From Apiospora phragmitis (lineage: Eukaryota; Ascomycota; Sordariomycetes; Amphisphaeriales; Apiosporaceae), in contig JAQQWL010000011.1 in assembly GCA_038363925.1 (NCBI GenBank), forward strand, positions 2,232,001 through 2,296,000: DNA of 64,000 nt. The letters run 5' to 3'. This document shows positions 11,452-24,545 of this stretch, piece after piece (the stretch's first letter is position 1; every line of letters begins with the position of its first letter). The notes under the pieces were generated by a model that worked only from the letters and a program-made list of their open reading frames with translations, made no database searches and had not been told where the DNA came from. A program made the translations under genes and the position numbers.

Positions 11452-13238
11452 CTACTCGGGTTTCCTGGCATAGACGATCTGGACTCGAGTCCAAGGATGG
11501 ACTTTCTGTGAAGCCAGTTCCGTCCGTACACGAGCCAGCATCAGTTGTATTTGTATGAGGGGCCAGCCTAGAACATGGCCTAAAGGGTAGAGAACCAAGC
11601 CTAAAAGGGGGAGAGGACAATGGGTTAGTCGGCTTACGCGGAGAACGGGATGATTGCTTTTTTTGTGCCCCCTTTCGGCGCCATCAAGGGCAAGCATGAG
11701 TGTGCGTATAGACCTACCCTCCAAGCCTTCCGTTAAAGCAGCGTGCTGGAAGCCGCCAATTTCGCGCATTTTTCTGTCTCCGAAACTACCAGTCATCGGC
11801 TTCTTGAGGTTCGTTTCTCGAACATCCACGAAGCCCGCCGCCTCCATGGATCTCACCATGGTTTGTTGGGCTAGGAGGTCCATAGGCCTGCCCATGCGGC
11901 GACCGGCAGCCACGAGATGGTCATAAATGGAATGAATTGCCATGCCAGATCGAACCGAGCCATCATCACTCTGCGGTCTCAGGTCCATATGGAAGGTCTC
12001 GACCCAGCCTCCAGGCTTGCAGCATTTGTATGCTTCTCGGAAAAACGCATCCCAGTCTTTGATGCAACCGTGGAGTGACCGTAGGTATATGAAATCAAAG
12101 TGGTTTGGCTGGTACGTCCATTCCTGAGCTATGTCGTCTATCTCAAAAAGGACGTTGGGTGGTATCCAAGCTGGCTGGATAGGTGACAGGTCCACGCCTC
12201 TTACTTGAGCGTGAGGATGAGCGTCTCCGAAGTCTCTGGGAGTCCGGTCAGCATCATACCAAGGAGGGTGGCATTGGAAGATTAAATATACATAGCCCAC
12301 TGTTGCCAAGAAGAAGTCAGTATCGTTCAGGAGCGCATCAACCATGGCAACTTACTTGTTCAATCCCCGTACCAACATCAAGGACGTTCTGGACGTTTTC
12401 TGGAATCGGGGCAAGGTATAGTCTGCCGTCAAGTAACAACAGGTTTGCGTGGTGTCTATAGACCGTATGAATACTAAGCTTGGATTCACCGGAGACAATC
12501 TGGCGGGTTCAAGACTTACGAATATTCTGCATATAAGTTCTGTTGCTCGTCATTGGGCTGCCTGCGAGGCATCAGCAACTTCACCACCACGACGAATATA
12601 CCTTCAGAAGCTCACCAATATTCTGTGTCGCCATCCCCGCGGAGGCTGTGGTACCTCCGTCCGTGGATCATGCGATACTGCAATATGCTCGACGATAGGG
12701 ACTGTGTCGAACTTGCACTAGTTTCTCTATCAGCCTGGACTGCTATAGGATTGGGCTAGTTGCTGCTGTAGTTACCTATCGTCTCCAAGGGCCGAGTCTG
12801 CGTCGTCAAAATGATCTCCAAAGTCCTGCGATGGAGATACCAGTCATGAGCATCTTGTCTCTCTAAGGACGACGATTTGCATTGCAACGGAGTCAAGGTG
12901 CTAATTACCGGTTCGGCCCAGTCTAGACCCGCGACGCTTCCATTTGCTATGGGCGTGGCATCGTCAGAACTTAGTGAAGCATTGTCCGAGGCGGCCTCGC
13001 TATCCTGAGTCCCGTCGCTCGTGCCCGAGTTTTCCCAGCTCAGCCCAATCCCTGTGCTCGGTTCACTGTCCGGCACTTTGGCCTTTGCACTATCGCTGCA
13101 AGAGGCACTGTCCTTCGACTCATCCGCACCGGCTCTCTCAGTGGATGATGATGAAGTTTCACTGATGTGGACACCAGAGTCTCCCTCCGTTTTTGAAAGG
13201 CCGCTCTCAGGTAAGGACCCGGCGACTTTCTTCGTCAT
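11452..13238 (-). CDS. LaeA-like SAM-dependent methyltransferase
   Basis: LaeA-like class I methyltransferase; family members include secondary-metabolism regulators and many proteins of unknown substrate. I join exons 13238-12909, 12825-12776, 12717-12616, 12561-12520, 12455-12356, 12299-12292, 12235-11718 and 11600-11452, giving 432 residues with every phase consistent. The N-terminal 110 residues are Ser/Asp/Glu-rich and probably disordered. Then come the family hallmarks: DDADSALGDDSASS, SSILQYRMIHGRRYH, PNDEQQNL, LYLAPIPENVQNVLDVGTG, WAIDFGDAHP, VRGVDLSPIQPAWIPPN, FDFIYLRSLHGCIKDWD, CCKPGGWVE and a C-terminal EGLEG...GHVLGW...YARKPE. The sixth exon is only 8 nt. The SAM loop reads GTGIEQW where the family usually has GTGTGIW, so a glycine is replaced by Glu. 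The last intron (117 nt) is needed to restore EGLEGLVLYPLGHVLGW. Confidence 0.87.
12292..12299 (-). other. 8-nt microexon of the LaeA-like gene
   Basis: TGGGCTAT lies between two 56-nt introns. The upstream intron has a GTAAGT donor, a TACTGAC branch point and a CAG acceptor; the downstream one has a GTATAT donor, a GCTGACC branch point and a CAG acceptor. Inclusion writes Trp-Ala-Ile of the conserved WAIDF motif; skipping leaves the next exon out of frame. Confidence 0.85.
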
Positions 13239-14763
13239 AATCGATTTCGAATTGACGACGATTGACTTCGTGAAGGATATATTGTTTTGGGGCCCTTCGG
13301 GGAGGCCGGATTTATAGGAGATAGAAGCGGTGTACCTAGGAAATTGCGAGTCGTCACTGGCAATATTCACATATTGAACCGAGTGAGTGCCCAAGACTTG
13401 GCCGTCCGCTTCAAGCTTGAATTTTATTATTATTAATTCAATGAAACCCGGGACGTTAGCTATGGCAAGTGTTGTGACATGTCCTGGGTTGTGTGAATGG
13501 CGAACCACATTGTCGGGTCGAAGTGGCTTTGACCTAATAATGCTGGGGCGGTTAGGATTAAAATAAAGCGAGTTGATGACAAGCGGTGGGCATTCTGGGG
13601 CATTTGGATTGAATGCTGAAAGGCGCAAAAAGAGCCAACACCTTCGTTGCTCCGCCGTAGAGACGCATTTTGCACACCACGCACCACGCACTGCGGGTCG
13701 GCCAATGGGGCCAAGCGTCCATCATGTCGATCACACTCCAGGACTCCAGGGGAACCATGGGCAGAGCCTGGGTCTCTAGCCTTCTAGGCCACCCCCCCCC
13801 CCCGAAGCCTTCCCTCGCATGGAAGGCCGGCCGCTAGCCTGTTTCCCTCTCAGCCCAGCTTCCAGGTCGAGTCTCAGTCAAATTAATGCCTAGGATCGGG
13901 CCGGAGTCTCGACCGTGAGACTCGGTGCCGGTCGTCATGAGGGGGGAACATGAGAACTGGAGCATAGGCGCTGTCAGTGTCACAAAAGTGAGGTCAGTAG
14001 TGGGATTGCCTAGCTTCCCAGCGGCGGAACCTTCCAACATGAGATTTACGGAGATTGCCGAGCATTGCTTAAGACAATTAACGATACGACCTCGCCGAAT
14101 TCGCCGACCAAGAAATGAGTAGTCGAGACCTGGGACTTCTACTAATGCACGGTACTTTTACTTCCATTTGCAGTTGTTCGTTCACTGATATGACCCCTTA
14201 CTTCAAAGTTGTACGTAGGCTGGCCCCCTCGACGTCTGGTTGTAGAAGTCGTCGGGCGTCAGACCGAGAACCACGCTGATTCGTTAAAAGTGTTTGCTGT
14301 GTGACGGTTAGGTACATAGGTATATTTGCATGGGTAGAGCAATCAGCTCGCGCGTACAAGCATCCAGTCTGGAACCGACTTCCCGTTGCTATTACTCGAC
14401 CCGAGTAGAACTACCTAGTTGAGCTTGGTCCCCCATAAGTTTTTCCGCCATCGACTACCTTGTCGAGCGAATTATATAACGTTCAAGGCAACCTCCGCTT
14501 ACCAAGTGCACAAACAGTATACTCCATACGGATAAGTCGATGACGGGCCAAGGTCATCAGTCGTCTTATCCTGGTCTTCCAGCAACTTGGCTCTATCGAC
14601 TAAGTCCAGCACAACGTCACGCACGCAAGGGGGAAATGTACCAGACTGTAATCACGGCATGTGACTTACTTCTTATTGTCGAGGGGTCACACGAAGTACT
14701 TATTCAAAATCCCTTCCTGTATATTGACATTAGAATGTGACCAACCGTATTGGCGTTAAGCCA
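13239..14763. other. 1.5 kb intergenic, no gene recognised
   Basis: This is promoter-side DNA of the LaeA-like gene and downstream flank of the dienelactone hydrolase gene. An open frame continues upstream of the LaeA-like start to about 13691, but its composition changes abruptly and it lacks family similarity, so it is taken as untranslated. A run of twelve C occurs at 13792-13803. Confidence 0.5.
13792..13803. repeat. poly-C run
   Basis: Twelve consecutive C residues in non-coding DNA, the longest homopolymer of C noticed in the window and a likely site of length error. Confidence 0.8.
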
Positions 14764-15726
14764 TTAGCCAAGGTGCTTGATAAACCAGTTCACTGTCTGG
14801 TCTTCGGCCCGCAAGCCCATCTCTGCCTGCTTCGGGTCGTTTGGGTCACCCCGGTTGGCAAAGCCATGCCTTGCGCCCTCGTAGACCACAACTTCGTGCG
14901 CCACATCCTCGTTAGCCTCGAGGATCTTCGTCAGCTGGACCATCTTCTCCCGACCCAAAAAGGCGTCATCCGGCCCATTGGCCACGCTAAGTGGCAACCG
15001 GACGGCCAGGATGTCCGAAGGCATAGACACGAAGGACGGGTGAGCTGTGAAGCCACAGACGACCAACGGCACGCCTTCCCCAGACCCTGGAGGAGCTACC
15101 CGAGTCTTGGGGTTGTCTTGGGTCAGGAAGATGGTATGGGAGCCGCCCCAGCAAAAACCGGCTACGCCAATCTTCAGGTTCTGCGTTTTAAAGGGTGGCG
15201 GGTTGGCCCGTAGGTTTTGAAAGAACTTGACAGTCCGTGGCTTTGCTACAGATTGTCTGGTCCAAAAAAGGAACGGGACTATCAAAGCGATCGTTTTCAG
15301 GGCCCAGTATGGCTTCTTGACAAGAGTGGTATACCAATCTGGAGATGGCGCCATGAAGCCGTCTATATCGGCCAGAAGGGATTGAGATGGTGCCGCCCCT
15401 TTCAATCCACCGTGTCAGTACATTGCGTATCACGGATCACGGACTGGGCACACGGTCAGGGAGAGATTCTAACCGTCCATGAAATCGGGCAAGTAAACAA
15501 GGAATTCTCCCCGTCTGGCATAACTGTCTGCCAGGGCCCGGGTGTTCCGCAATTCCCAGCCAAAGCCATCAGAGATGATGACAATGAGTGCTTTTGGCTG
15601 AGTACCCGCTTCCGGCTGGGCAACATAAGTTGGCAAGCCGTGGATATGCTCAACACGGCCCGTCAGTACAGCGTCGCCGTGCAGTGTTCCGGTGAAGCAT
15701 TCTCGACAGTACCCCGTAGACGTCAT
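14764..15726 (-). CDS. dienelactone hydrolase family protein
   Basis: Alpha/beta hydrolase of the dienelactone hydrolase (carboxymethylenebutenolidase) family; in fungi these hydrolyse lactones or esters and mostly have unknown natural substrates. Exons 15726-15474 and 15398-14764 give 295 residues. The start MTSTGYCRECFTGTLHG carries the N-terminal Cys/Gly-Thr pattern common in fungal members (CCxxGxxHxG-like). The catalytic triad is visible: Cys167 in GFCWGG, Asp228/229 in GPDDAF and His262 in GARHGF. The oxyanion-side motif VIISDGFGWELRNTRALAD is also typical. No signal peptide is seen, so the protein is probably cytosolic. It is transcribed divergently from the fRMsr gene across about 555 bases; no functional link is implied. 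Confidence 0.92.
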
Positions 15727-16281
15727 CGTAATTGATTTCTTAGGGCTGAGCTGGTTGCAGCTATATGCACTTCTCTCTGTGTCGTCTCTTCTGCCATATT
15801 AGCACAATGGACGCTGAAGTGGTGATCCCTATTACTAATAAAATACGTCTTTGCAAAACTGGCTCCGCCAAGTCAAGACTTTCATACCTACTTAAGTAAT
15901 TAGAGTAAGACGACGATGATGTTGACAGTGATGCGTTGTCAGTCCCTCTCCAAGGCAAGCTTGGTAGTCGCCAAGTGGAGTTCCAGTTAGGTAAGATGGA
16001 CCCAGATAGTCGCTTTATTCTTGACCTAAAGTAGGTAGTGAGCGGACGAGACACGGGAAGCCGGCGGGAGTTGCGAGTTCTCTTCCCCCCACAAACGGTC
16101 CTTGCGTAGCGTACTGTCAAAATCTTCTAAAACATGAGCTTTGGGCGTCTAAGAACCTGCCAGAGTCCGAGATTTCGAAACTATCGGTGAACGGGTGTTG
16201 GAACATCGTCTCGAGCTTATTTTCTTTTTTGAACTTGATTTAAGTGGCTTCTCCGGCTGACAGCACGATATAATAATCAAA
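15727..16281. other. divergent promoter region
   Basis: About 555 bases separate the starts of the dienelactone hydrolase (-) and fRMsr (+) genes. The region must hold both promoters. I see no conserved element that I can name. Confidence 0.5.
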
Positions 16282-17190
16282 ATGGTTAGTGCCCTTGAAT
16301 GCGTTTGGTCTCGGGTTTGTCGGTGACGGACCAGTCGTATCGATCCAAATAATGGCACTTACACGAGCTGATACGTTCATTCGTTAGGTGCACGCCGACG
16401 CCTCCAACTTTGCCGAAGGTGTCACGAAACAGCAGGCCTACGACCAAGTCCTGCTGCAGGCCGAGGGTCTTTTTGACGGCCAGCGTAATTGGGTTAGTTC
16501 TGGGAGATAAATCCTACTTTTCGTTTGATATGTGATTATCCGTCTCTATCTGGATGGCAGAAGAGAAAGTTGACTCGTCGCCTCTGAATATAGGTCTGGT
16601 GAGCATGCTCTTCATCCGAGGGCCGCCTATTGGTATTGGGCGTAAACGTGACAATCCCTTGGACCTAACGGGATAACCAGTAACCTATCCAACGCTGCTT
16701 CGTTGCTATGGCACGCGTACAAGTCCCTTCCGGAGCCTAGCACCCATGTCAACTGGGCAGGTACAGTGTCCCCCCCTTGCTCTCTCTATATCGCAATTCT
16801 TCACGCCCCCTTTCTCACCATGTCAATCCGCCCCCCTTCACAGGTTTCTACACACTAGATGCATCCGCGTCGCCGGAAAAGCCGCGGCTCATACTAGGTC
16901 CCTTCCAGGGCAAGGTGGCCTGCCAGACCATCTACTTTGGCCGGGGCGTGTGCGGCGCCGCCGCGTCCACGCGGACCACGCAGCTGGTGCGCGACGTCGA
17001 GCAGTTCCCCGGCCACATCGCGTGCGACGGCGACAGCAAGAGCGAGATCGTCGTGCCCATCGTGGTGGATGACAAGGTGGTGGCCATCATTGACATCGAC
17101 TGCGCCGTGCTCGAGGGCTTTGACGATATTGACCAGGCCGCTCTGGAAAAGCTGGCGGCGCTCCTGGCTAGGAGCTGCGACTGGTCCTAG
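16282..17190 (+). CDS. free methionine-(R)-sulfoxide reductase (GAF domain, fRMsr)
   Basis: GAF-fold reductase that repairs free methionine-(R)-sulfoxide in the cytosol, regenerated by thioredoxin. Exons 16282-16284, 16388-16492, 16594-16598, 16681-16760 and 16844-17190 give 179 residues. The first coding exon is only the ATG and the third exon is 5 nt (GTCTG), which encodes Val plus part of Cys in NWVCNLSNAASLLWHAY. With this model the three reductase cysteines fall at 91 (VACQTI), 101 (GRGVCGAA) and 125 (HIACDG), the same numbering as in the yeast enzyme, which supports both tiny exons. Other family motifs are NWAGFYTLD, LGPFQG, SEIVVPI and IDIDC. Introns carry GTTAGT/GTGAGC donors and TRAC-like branch points. 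The 3' end converges on the Nit2-like gene 252 bases away. Confidence 0.93.
16594..16598 (+). other. 5-nt microexon of the fRMsr gene
   Basis: GTCTG sits between a 101-nt intron (GTTAGT...ATAG) and an 82-nt intron (GTGAGC...CCTAAC...CAG). Inclusion yields the conserved W-V-x-N-L-S-N; skipping would put a TAA stop directly after the Trp codon. Confidence 0.85.
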
Positions 17191-17442
17191 AAGTCACAAT
17201 GGGAGGCACTTGAACAAAATATAGAGATCTCGGAGGGCAGGGCGCCCGAATATAGACAAAATGGCGTTCCACATGAAAATCTTGCGGTTTTACACAATAG
17301 AACAATGAAAATGACACTCAACATTGGATAATTCAATAGCGCTGAAATCTCGAGAATGCTCAGCAGTCTAGAGCATCGGGATATATTTACGCGTAGGCGC
17401 ACTTGACTCCTGTCATCAATCCAACGCCGTGTCCAGCGTGTC

Positions 17443-18509
17443 TCACTCTTCAAACCGTATCTTACCCTGGCTTATGTCGGGATAGACATCGAACCGCCTC
17501 TGGCCCACGAGGGGGATGTTCTTCCGAGTCTCCTCGATCTTGGCGTTGTCCAGCTCCCAGCAGACGGTGGTCTCGGCCTCTTCGGCCTCAACGAGGACCT
17601 GCGCCATGGGGTCGACGATGAGGCTGTGGCCCCAGGCGCGGTACGAGGCCGCGTCGTCGCGTGCGGGGCTGCACAGGGCGACGTAGATCTGGTTGTCCAT
17701 GGCACGGGCCTGGCCCTGCAGGCGCCAGTGCAGCGGGCCCGTCGTCGTGTTGAAGGCGCCCGGGTACACGAGCGCGAAGCAGCCCTTGCGCGCCGCCACC
17801 GTCGCCAGCTCCGGGGAACCGCACGTCGTAGCAGATGGCCACGCCGACGCGCCCGTACTCCGGCAGGTCCACCAGCGTCACCTTGTTGCCCGGCGACAGC
17901 ACGTCGCTCTCGCGAAACGTGATCTTGCCCGGGATGTCGATGTCGAACAGGTGCACCTTGCGGTGGCTCGCGAGCAGGCCGCCGTCGGGGCCGAACGTCA
18001 GCGACGTGTTGTAGTACTTCTTCTTCTTCTTGTCCGCATCTCCCTCCTGGTCGGCGGCACTACTCGCCGTCGAGTCCGAGTCCGAGTCCGGGGCCGCCTC
18101 GGGGATCGAGCCGCCGATGAGGTAGGCCTTCGCCTCGGCCGCCATGGCCGACAGGGCGTGGAAGGAGGGGGACTGGTCGCGCGGGGGCGGGCTCGGCAGC
18201 AGCGTCTCGGCGTAGGCGGGGGAAGTAGTCGCAGCCGTAGGGGGAATTGAAGCACTCGGGCAGCACGATGATCTTGGCGCCGTCGCGCGCGGCCTCGAGC
18301 ACCTTGTCGCGCGCGTGCGCCAGGTTGACGGCCTTGTCCGGCCCGCTGGCAAGCTGGATGCAGGCCAGCTTCACGGGCTTCTTGAGGACGGGTGATGGTG
18401 TGGTAGTGGTCGCCATTGTGCGTGTCAGTGGCCCTCGGAAGTAGGCGGCGGGTGACAAAGACGGTGCGAATTTGCAAAAAAGGCTTGAGGCCCGCAGAAA
18501 AGGTCTCAT
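17443..18509 (-). CDS. Nit2-type omega-amidase (carbon-nitrogen hydrolase) with two apparent frameshifts
   Basis: Nitrilase-superfamily amidase most like human NIT2/yeast Nit3, which hydrolyse alpha-ketoglutaramate and alpha-ketosuccinamate. From ATG 18416 to stop 17443 there is one uninterrupted exon of 974 bases, two more than a multiple of three. The frame breaks in a G5 run at 18218-18222 and near 17809-17816. Removing one base at each gives 323 residues with catalytic Glu54 (LPECFNSPYG), Lys153 (HRKVHLFDIDIPGKITF) and Cys195 (AICYDVRF), followed by VYPGAFN, SPARDD and the family C-terminus. A charged insert with DSDSDS and KKKKK lies near 110-133. A second in-frame ATG at 18509 would add 31 residues rich in Arg, Ser and Phe without acidic residues, like a mitochondrial presequence. 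The breaks look like assembly indels, but a pseudogene cannot be excluded. Confidence 0.85.
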
Positions 18510-19024
18510 GGTGGTTGTTGAGAATGCATTGTCAGCTAAGTGCATGTAAATACAAGTAGATGCCATGCCATTGGGGCAATTGCCAGAACCGACTTGAGAG
18601 GGGCAGCCAGATAAGCTGCGGCGATAGTGGGGTATCGGTGATGCAATCCTACCCGAGCCCAAGACTCGTCCGGGAGTTCGCATTTGATGGTTACGAAATG
18701 GGTGTTCTCGCATGTTGTCCTAGCCGAACCTTCAAGCGCTTCTCGCTGATATAATGAGTGTTAAGAGGGACAAAGTATAAGGCATCACCAATCTGTTACA
18801 TACTGGAACAATTTACCTGCATTGGTTATATTGGTAGGTAGTCTGCTAGATACGAGGTTCTCTATCGCCGCGACTTCAAAGTTGTGTAGTCATATATCCT
18901 CATCCTTTTTTTGGTTCCCATATTTTAAGGCGATAGATCGTTTCATACTGGTAGGATGATTGTTTTCGCATCCGGATGCCAGTCCACAAAAGCAGTATCC
19001 CATACCTTCACCATGGTGCATAAC
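18510..19024. other. intergenic, promoter of Nit2-like gene
   Basis: About 515 bases between the Nit2-like start and the spermidine synthase stop. Nothing recognisable is present. Confidence 0.5.
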
Positions 19025-20303
<1,279 letters not shown>

Positions 20304-23300
20304 CTTGTATATCGGTGTTGTATGGTGGCCAGAAAGTGTCCGCGTCCAGTGTGCAGTTTTATTTGGTGTTTTATCAGGATACGAGGGGAACCGACGAGTT
20401 GGAGAACAGTGGAGTTGATGTTGTCGTTTCTTGACCCAGTTTGTGTGAACGAGAGCAGACTCTGCCCTTTTGAAAAATTTTAGCCGTTGAGCGAATAATG
20501 GCATCCGAACCGAGTCTCCGCAAGCAACCGATGTCTGCCCAACCTTGACGCGGGCCAGATGGTTTTGCGCAGACTTGCATTGAACCACAGCTTAGACTAA
20601 CCTTACGCCTTATCGATACAAGTGGGATACGGAAGTCACCTGCATATATTAAAGGTACATGGATGGGGTTGTGGTTGAACATTTCTAGTCACTCTAGCCG
20701 TCGTTCGATTCGCACTTGGCGAAACGATGAGTGTGCTGATGATGAGGATAATGATGAGCCGCAACGAGTAAGTGAGAACTTCCATGTAGCTAAATAAATG
20801 AGCCATATTGAATGTATCAACCGTCTCTATCCTTCAATAGCGTCTGCAGGTGGTTAATTTAGGTTCAACCCTATACACGCAAACTTCGCCTACAAATAGT
20901 AGGTAGTAGTAGGTACCTAGGCACGAGCATCCACGACCGTTGGCACCTAATAGTTACGAGAATTGAGTTTGCTGTTTAATTCATGCTGTAGTCATGAACC
21001 CGTCGATGCGAACACAGTCGGCTCAAAGGCATGATAAGGAATTGCTAAGGAGAAGAACAGATTGGGTTATCCCTCTGATTTGGAAGTAATGCAACACTCA
21101 CTGAATACTGCTTATATAACGTAACTGAATCGTAAAGTATCGCTACCTACCGCATGTTTCAACGCCACGTGCGTTAAGGAATATGTCCTACTTGAACCGA
21201 GTTCGGTAGATTCATATACTTGCCTATTTTAGTATTGCAAAGCACGTACATAACCGTCGGTGGCTTTTTACAATCCGGCGGTTGCTGGTCTCAGATGACC
21301 AAGGGAATCAATCGTACCGGATATCGCTTATCGCCTGTTAGCGTTTGCGGGCCGGTTCCGCTCTGACTTCCATCGCTGGTGTTTCCATGTTCAAGTATCT
21401 TCCGCAGTCCACACTTACGCAGTCCAAGGGACCGCTGCCGGCACCATCGATTTTGCCTCCTGTAAGCTTAATACGATACGCGTCCATACAAGCAACCCTA
21501 TGCGTATATTTGACATACAGGAGTGACTCACAACACCAGGCCGGCATAGTATGCTGCTGATCGCAGAGAACCATACAAGCAATCGTGTCAGCTGTCCCAT
21601 ACCTTCTAACCAAGTCCTGGTTTATGCATGTCAGACAGTCCTTTCCGACCTCACAAGACACTCAGAGCTTGGCACTACAAGCAACCAACACCAGCATGCA
21701 TACAGTACATTTTGCGAGTGCGAACCATTGGACCATGCCAAGCTGACGTTAGCACGGACGAATGGACGAACGTTTGCCGCACGCCAAATCGGACGAAGGA
21801 TTTTGCGTTACCGATTGGGAGCTGTCCAAGATCCTGATGTGCTTGGACAACCGCCAGGTTGCCTATGGGGGTAGGGTCCTCAAGCTGGCTCGTTGGGGGC
21901 TGTTGGCTGCCTCATCGACCCTCATCGTGTCGGCATATGTCTAAAAAGCCAATACCCTGACCATGCTGGGCACTCGTTCTCAAAGTTGGGTAACACATAT
22001 CACGGTTAATAAGGCGCGACGGCCAGCAGGAACCAACCGCCTTACACCACCTTGCTTTCTTTGTTCGCATACATGCATATCTGCAAGTTAGTAGTATTGG
22101 GGGCCGCTTCTGGCACACTTCTCGTATGCCAACTACACGTACCCAGGCTAGGATGCCGCAGCAGTTTGTCCCAGCAGTCTATTTGCAATACAAAGATGGG
22201 ATGCCTCCCTCCCGTTGATGGCTCGGGCGTACATCAAGCAAGGGGCTCTTCGGAAGATTCTCGCCTCCAGCGGATACCGGACGCTTCGTAACTTGATGTT
22301 CGGTTTGTTTCCACCGTGGCTTCTTGGATCTACCTATTATATATTAGATTACACCGATGCCTGTTCCGTCAGCCAGGTGCCAAGCTCAGGCGTTACGAAA
22401 GAGAAGCAAGGCTCCGATTCTGATCTCTGACAATGGCGCCTAGATCTCCATCTATTGATACGCATTACCTGGGGGTACATACTTGTCCTCCTTATTCATG
22501 CATACATGTAATGAGGTGGATCAACAGCCATAATAGAAGCCAACTTGATGTTTGTCTCAATCGATTAATGCCACAGTACCCCTACGAGACTAGTGTAGGA
22601 TGATGGTGAACTCCATCGAATTCCGTTGTAATATCTGGCCTGTCCCGACTTTGTGAAAAGCTGTCTTGGTATCTGTAGCCCGTTATCCAGGTTATTAAAG
22701 GAACCTCAGTAATAAGTACCCCACCTGGCTGCAGAATTAAGTGGTTGCTTCTGCCAAAAAAGAACAGCCATCGATATGGAGAAGAAGCAGGAGAGAAGCC
22801 ATTGGAGATGGGGCCCTGATTGAATGATTGAGCAAGCCATCTAGGTAGCTGCATGCGCCCGTCGTAAGCAGATCCAGACGCACCCTTTCTTCCCACGTGT
22901 TACTTCCCTCCCACGGATGAGCCGGCTTCGCGGCCTGCATCAGTGCTTATGGGGAGACGAAAATCGTGGACCGATGAATGATCTCCTGTCTGTCTGGGCC
23001 CATTGAAATTAGAAGGGCGTTGGTGATGCTGGAAGGGGTTTGAAAGGATTCTGGCACCGACTATGGGAAGATCGAACCCCGTTCCGACCCTTGCAACCGC
23101 TTGGCTATATCTGGTAGTTCAGCTGGGGGCATCCTGATATCCCCGTCCAGTCGAGTCGCTCGCTAATTCGCTTATTTCGCCGTGTGTTTTATCTTGCCAT
23201 AGGTTTGCTGTGAATTCATAAGCCTCGTCATTGCTTTTCTGCCCAACCTAGATTTGCGGATGGAGTCCCACCCATCTCCGGGCGTCGTGTTGCGGCTAGT

Positions 23301-24545
23301 GAGCTTCTAGTTGTGCATCCACCATGGACCGTCAGCTTCAGGATGCAACGCATCATGGGTGTAGCTGTATTTGAGTACGTCGTACTGGAGTAAGATAGTA
23401 CATATTTAGGTCAAACCGTCCAGCCGTCGAGGCCAAGAGGAGGAGCCACACCCACTTGCATTGGACGCCTGGGAAGGCCCATGGCCGATCGCCACGGTCG
23501 CTTGCTGGAAAGGGAGATGCGCAGGACTCCCGGCCAGAAAACAAGATGGTTACTGAGCATTGGAGCCGTGTCGAACAGTCAGGCAGTCAGGTCTGCAAGG
23601 GAAATGCCCCCATCCAGTACATCCCCAAATCCGAACATGGACGACCCGCCACCCGCGGGGCCTTGGCCTTGGAACAGGACAAGGTACCTAAGGTCGTCGT
23701 CCTAAGGTAGTGCTGCGAGTAGCAGCAGATACCCGCGCCGCCATGTATTATTTGCCGGCTGGTTTTTAAAACATCCTGGACCCCCTAAAAACGGTCGCAT
23801 CGGATTCTAGTGCAGCCTACACAATCTTTAGTTTTCTGCTCGGGCTACTCTCGCCTGTGCTTTTTTCTCCTTCTGGATTTTGTTCTTTTGCTTCTTCGTC
23901 TCGTAGAAACGGTGGGCTTGAAGAGACCAGTCTCATAGTTAGTTTCATTGGGCGGCTCTGGACCCCTTCTCGTATACCTCCATCACATTTCACACTCATC
24001 TGCTCGTCAACTCCATAGCTGAAGCTCCGTTCTCCAGTTCCTGCTTGACCACGGCCAAGGCTGCACGGCTACCTACTTGCGCTACCACTAGGCAATAGAC
24101 GCCATCTCGCCGGCTCTTCTATCTGGCAGATGCTGGCTGATACACGGCTGGCCTGCCATAACAACGAACCGGCTGTCTTCATTCCAAAGCATTTCGCAAA
24201 GTGAAGCTGCTCTGTCCATCGTAACTCGACCCTCAACCGCATCGGTCGTTATACCGATCGCGTGGACCTCGGACCATCAGATTGTTAAATTGGCGGGAGC
24301 TGCTACCCACTATTTCCCCGTTCCCCTTTGGCAACTGACTCGCTTGACTCTCTCCCTTTTATCGTGGGTTGAACTTCCTTCCACCTGATCCGACAAACAT
24401 CACGAGCACGCTGCGCTCCCACGACCGCGACCAAACCCGTTCCACTCTCGTCGCCGCAAGTTCGGCTCTGTACTTTCGACGCGGCACTTTCTCGACACGA
24501 CAACAGGTATTGTCCAGCGGGATCAGCCCCTGACGACTGGCCAGA
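20304..24545. other. 4.2 kb intergenic region, no gene recognised
   Basis: Only short scattered reading frames occur on both strands and none shows a domain. A stretch near 23060-23130 looks superficially tRNA-like on the minus strand but does not fold. The last 500 bases are pyrimidine-rich and likely include the 5' UTR of the G-alpha gene. Confidence 0.5.

Noticed and set aside
13239..13691. Upstream extension of the LaeA-like reading frame
   Set aside because: The added sequence is unlike the family and the first ATG before the acidic N-terminus is 13238; treated as untranslated leader.
23060..23140. Possible tRNA on the minus strand (TAGCCAAGCGG and GGTTCGATC words)
   Set aside because: The T-stem has mismatches, and no anticodon arm or matching acceptor stem can be drawn, so at best a chance match.
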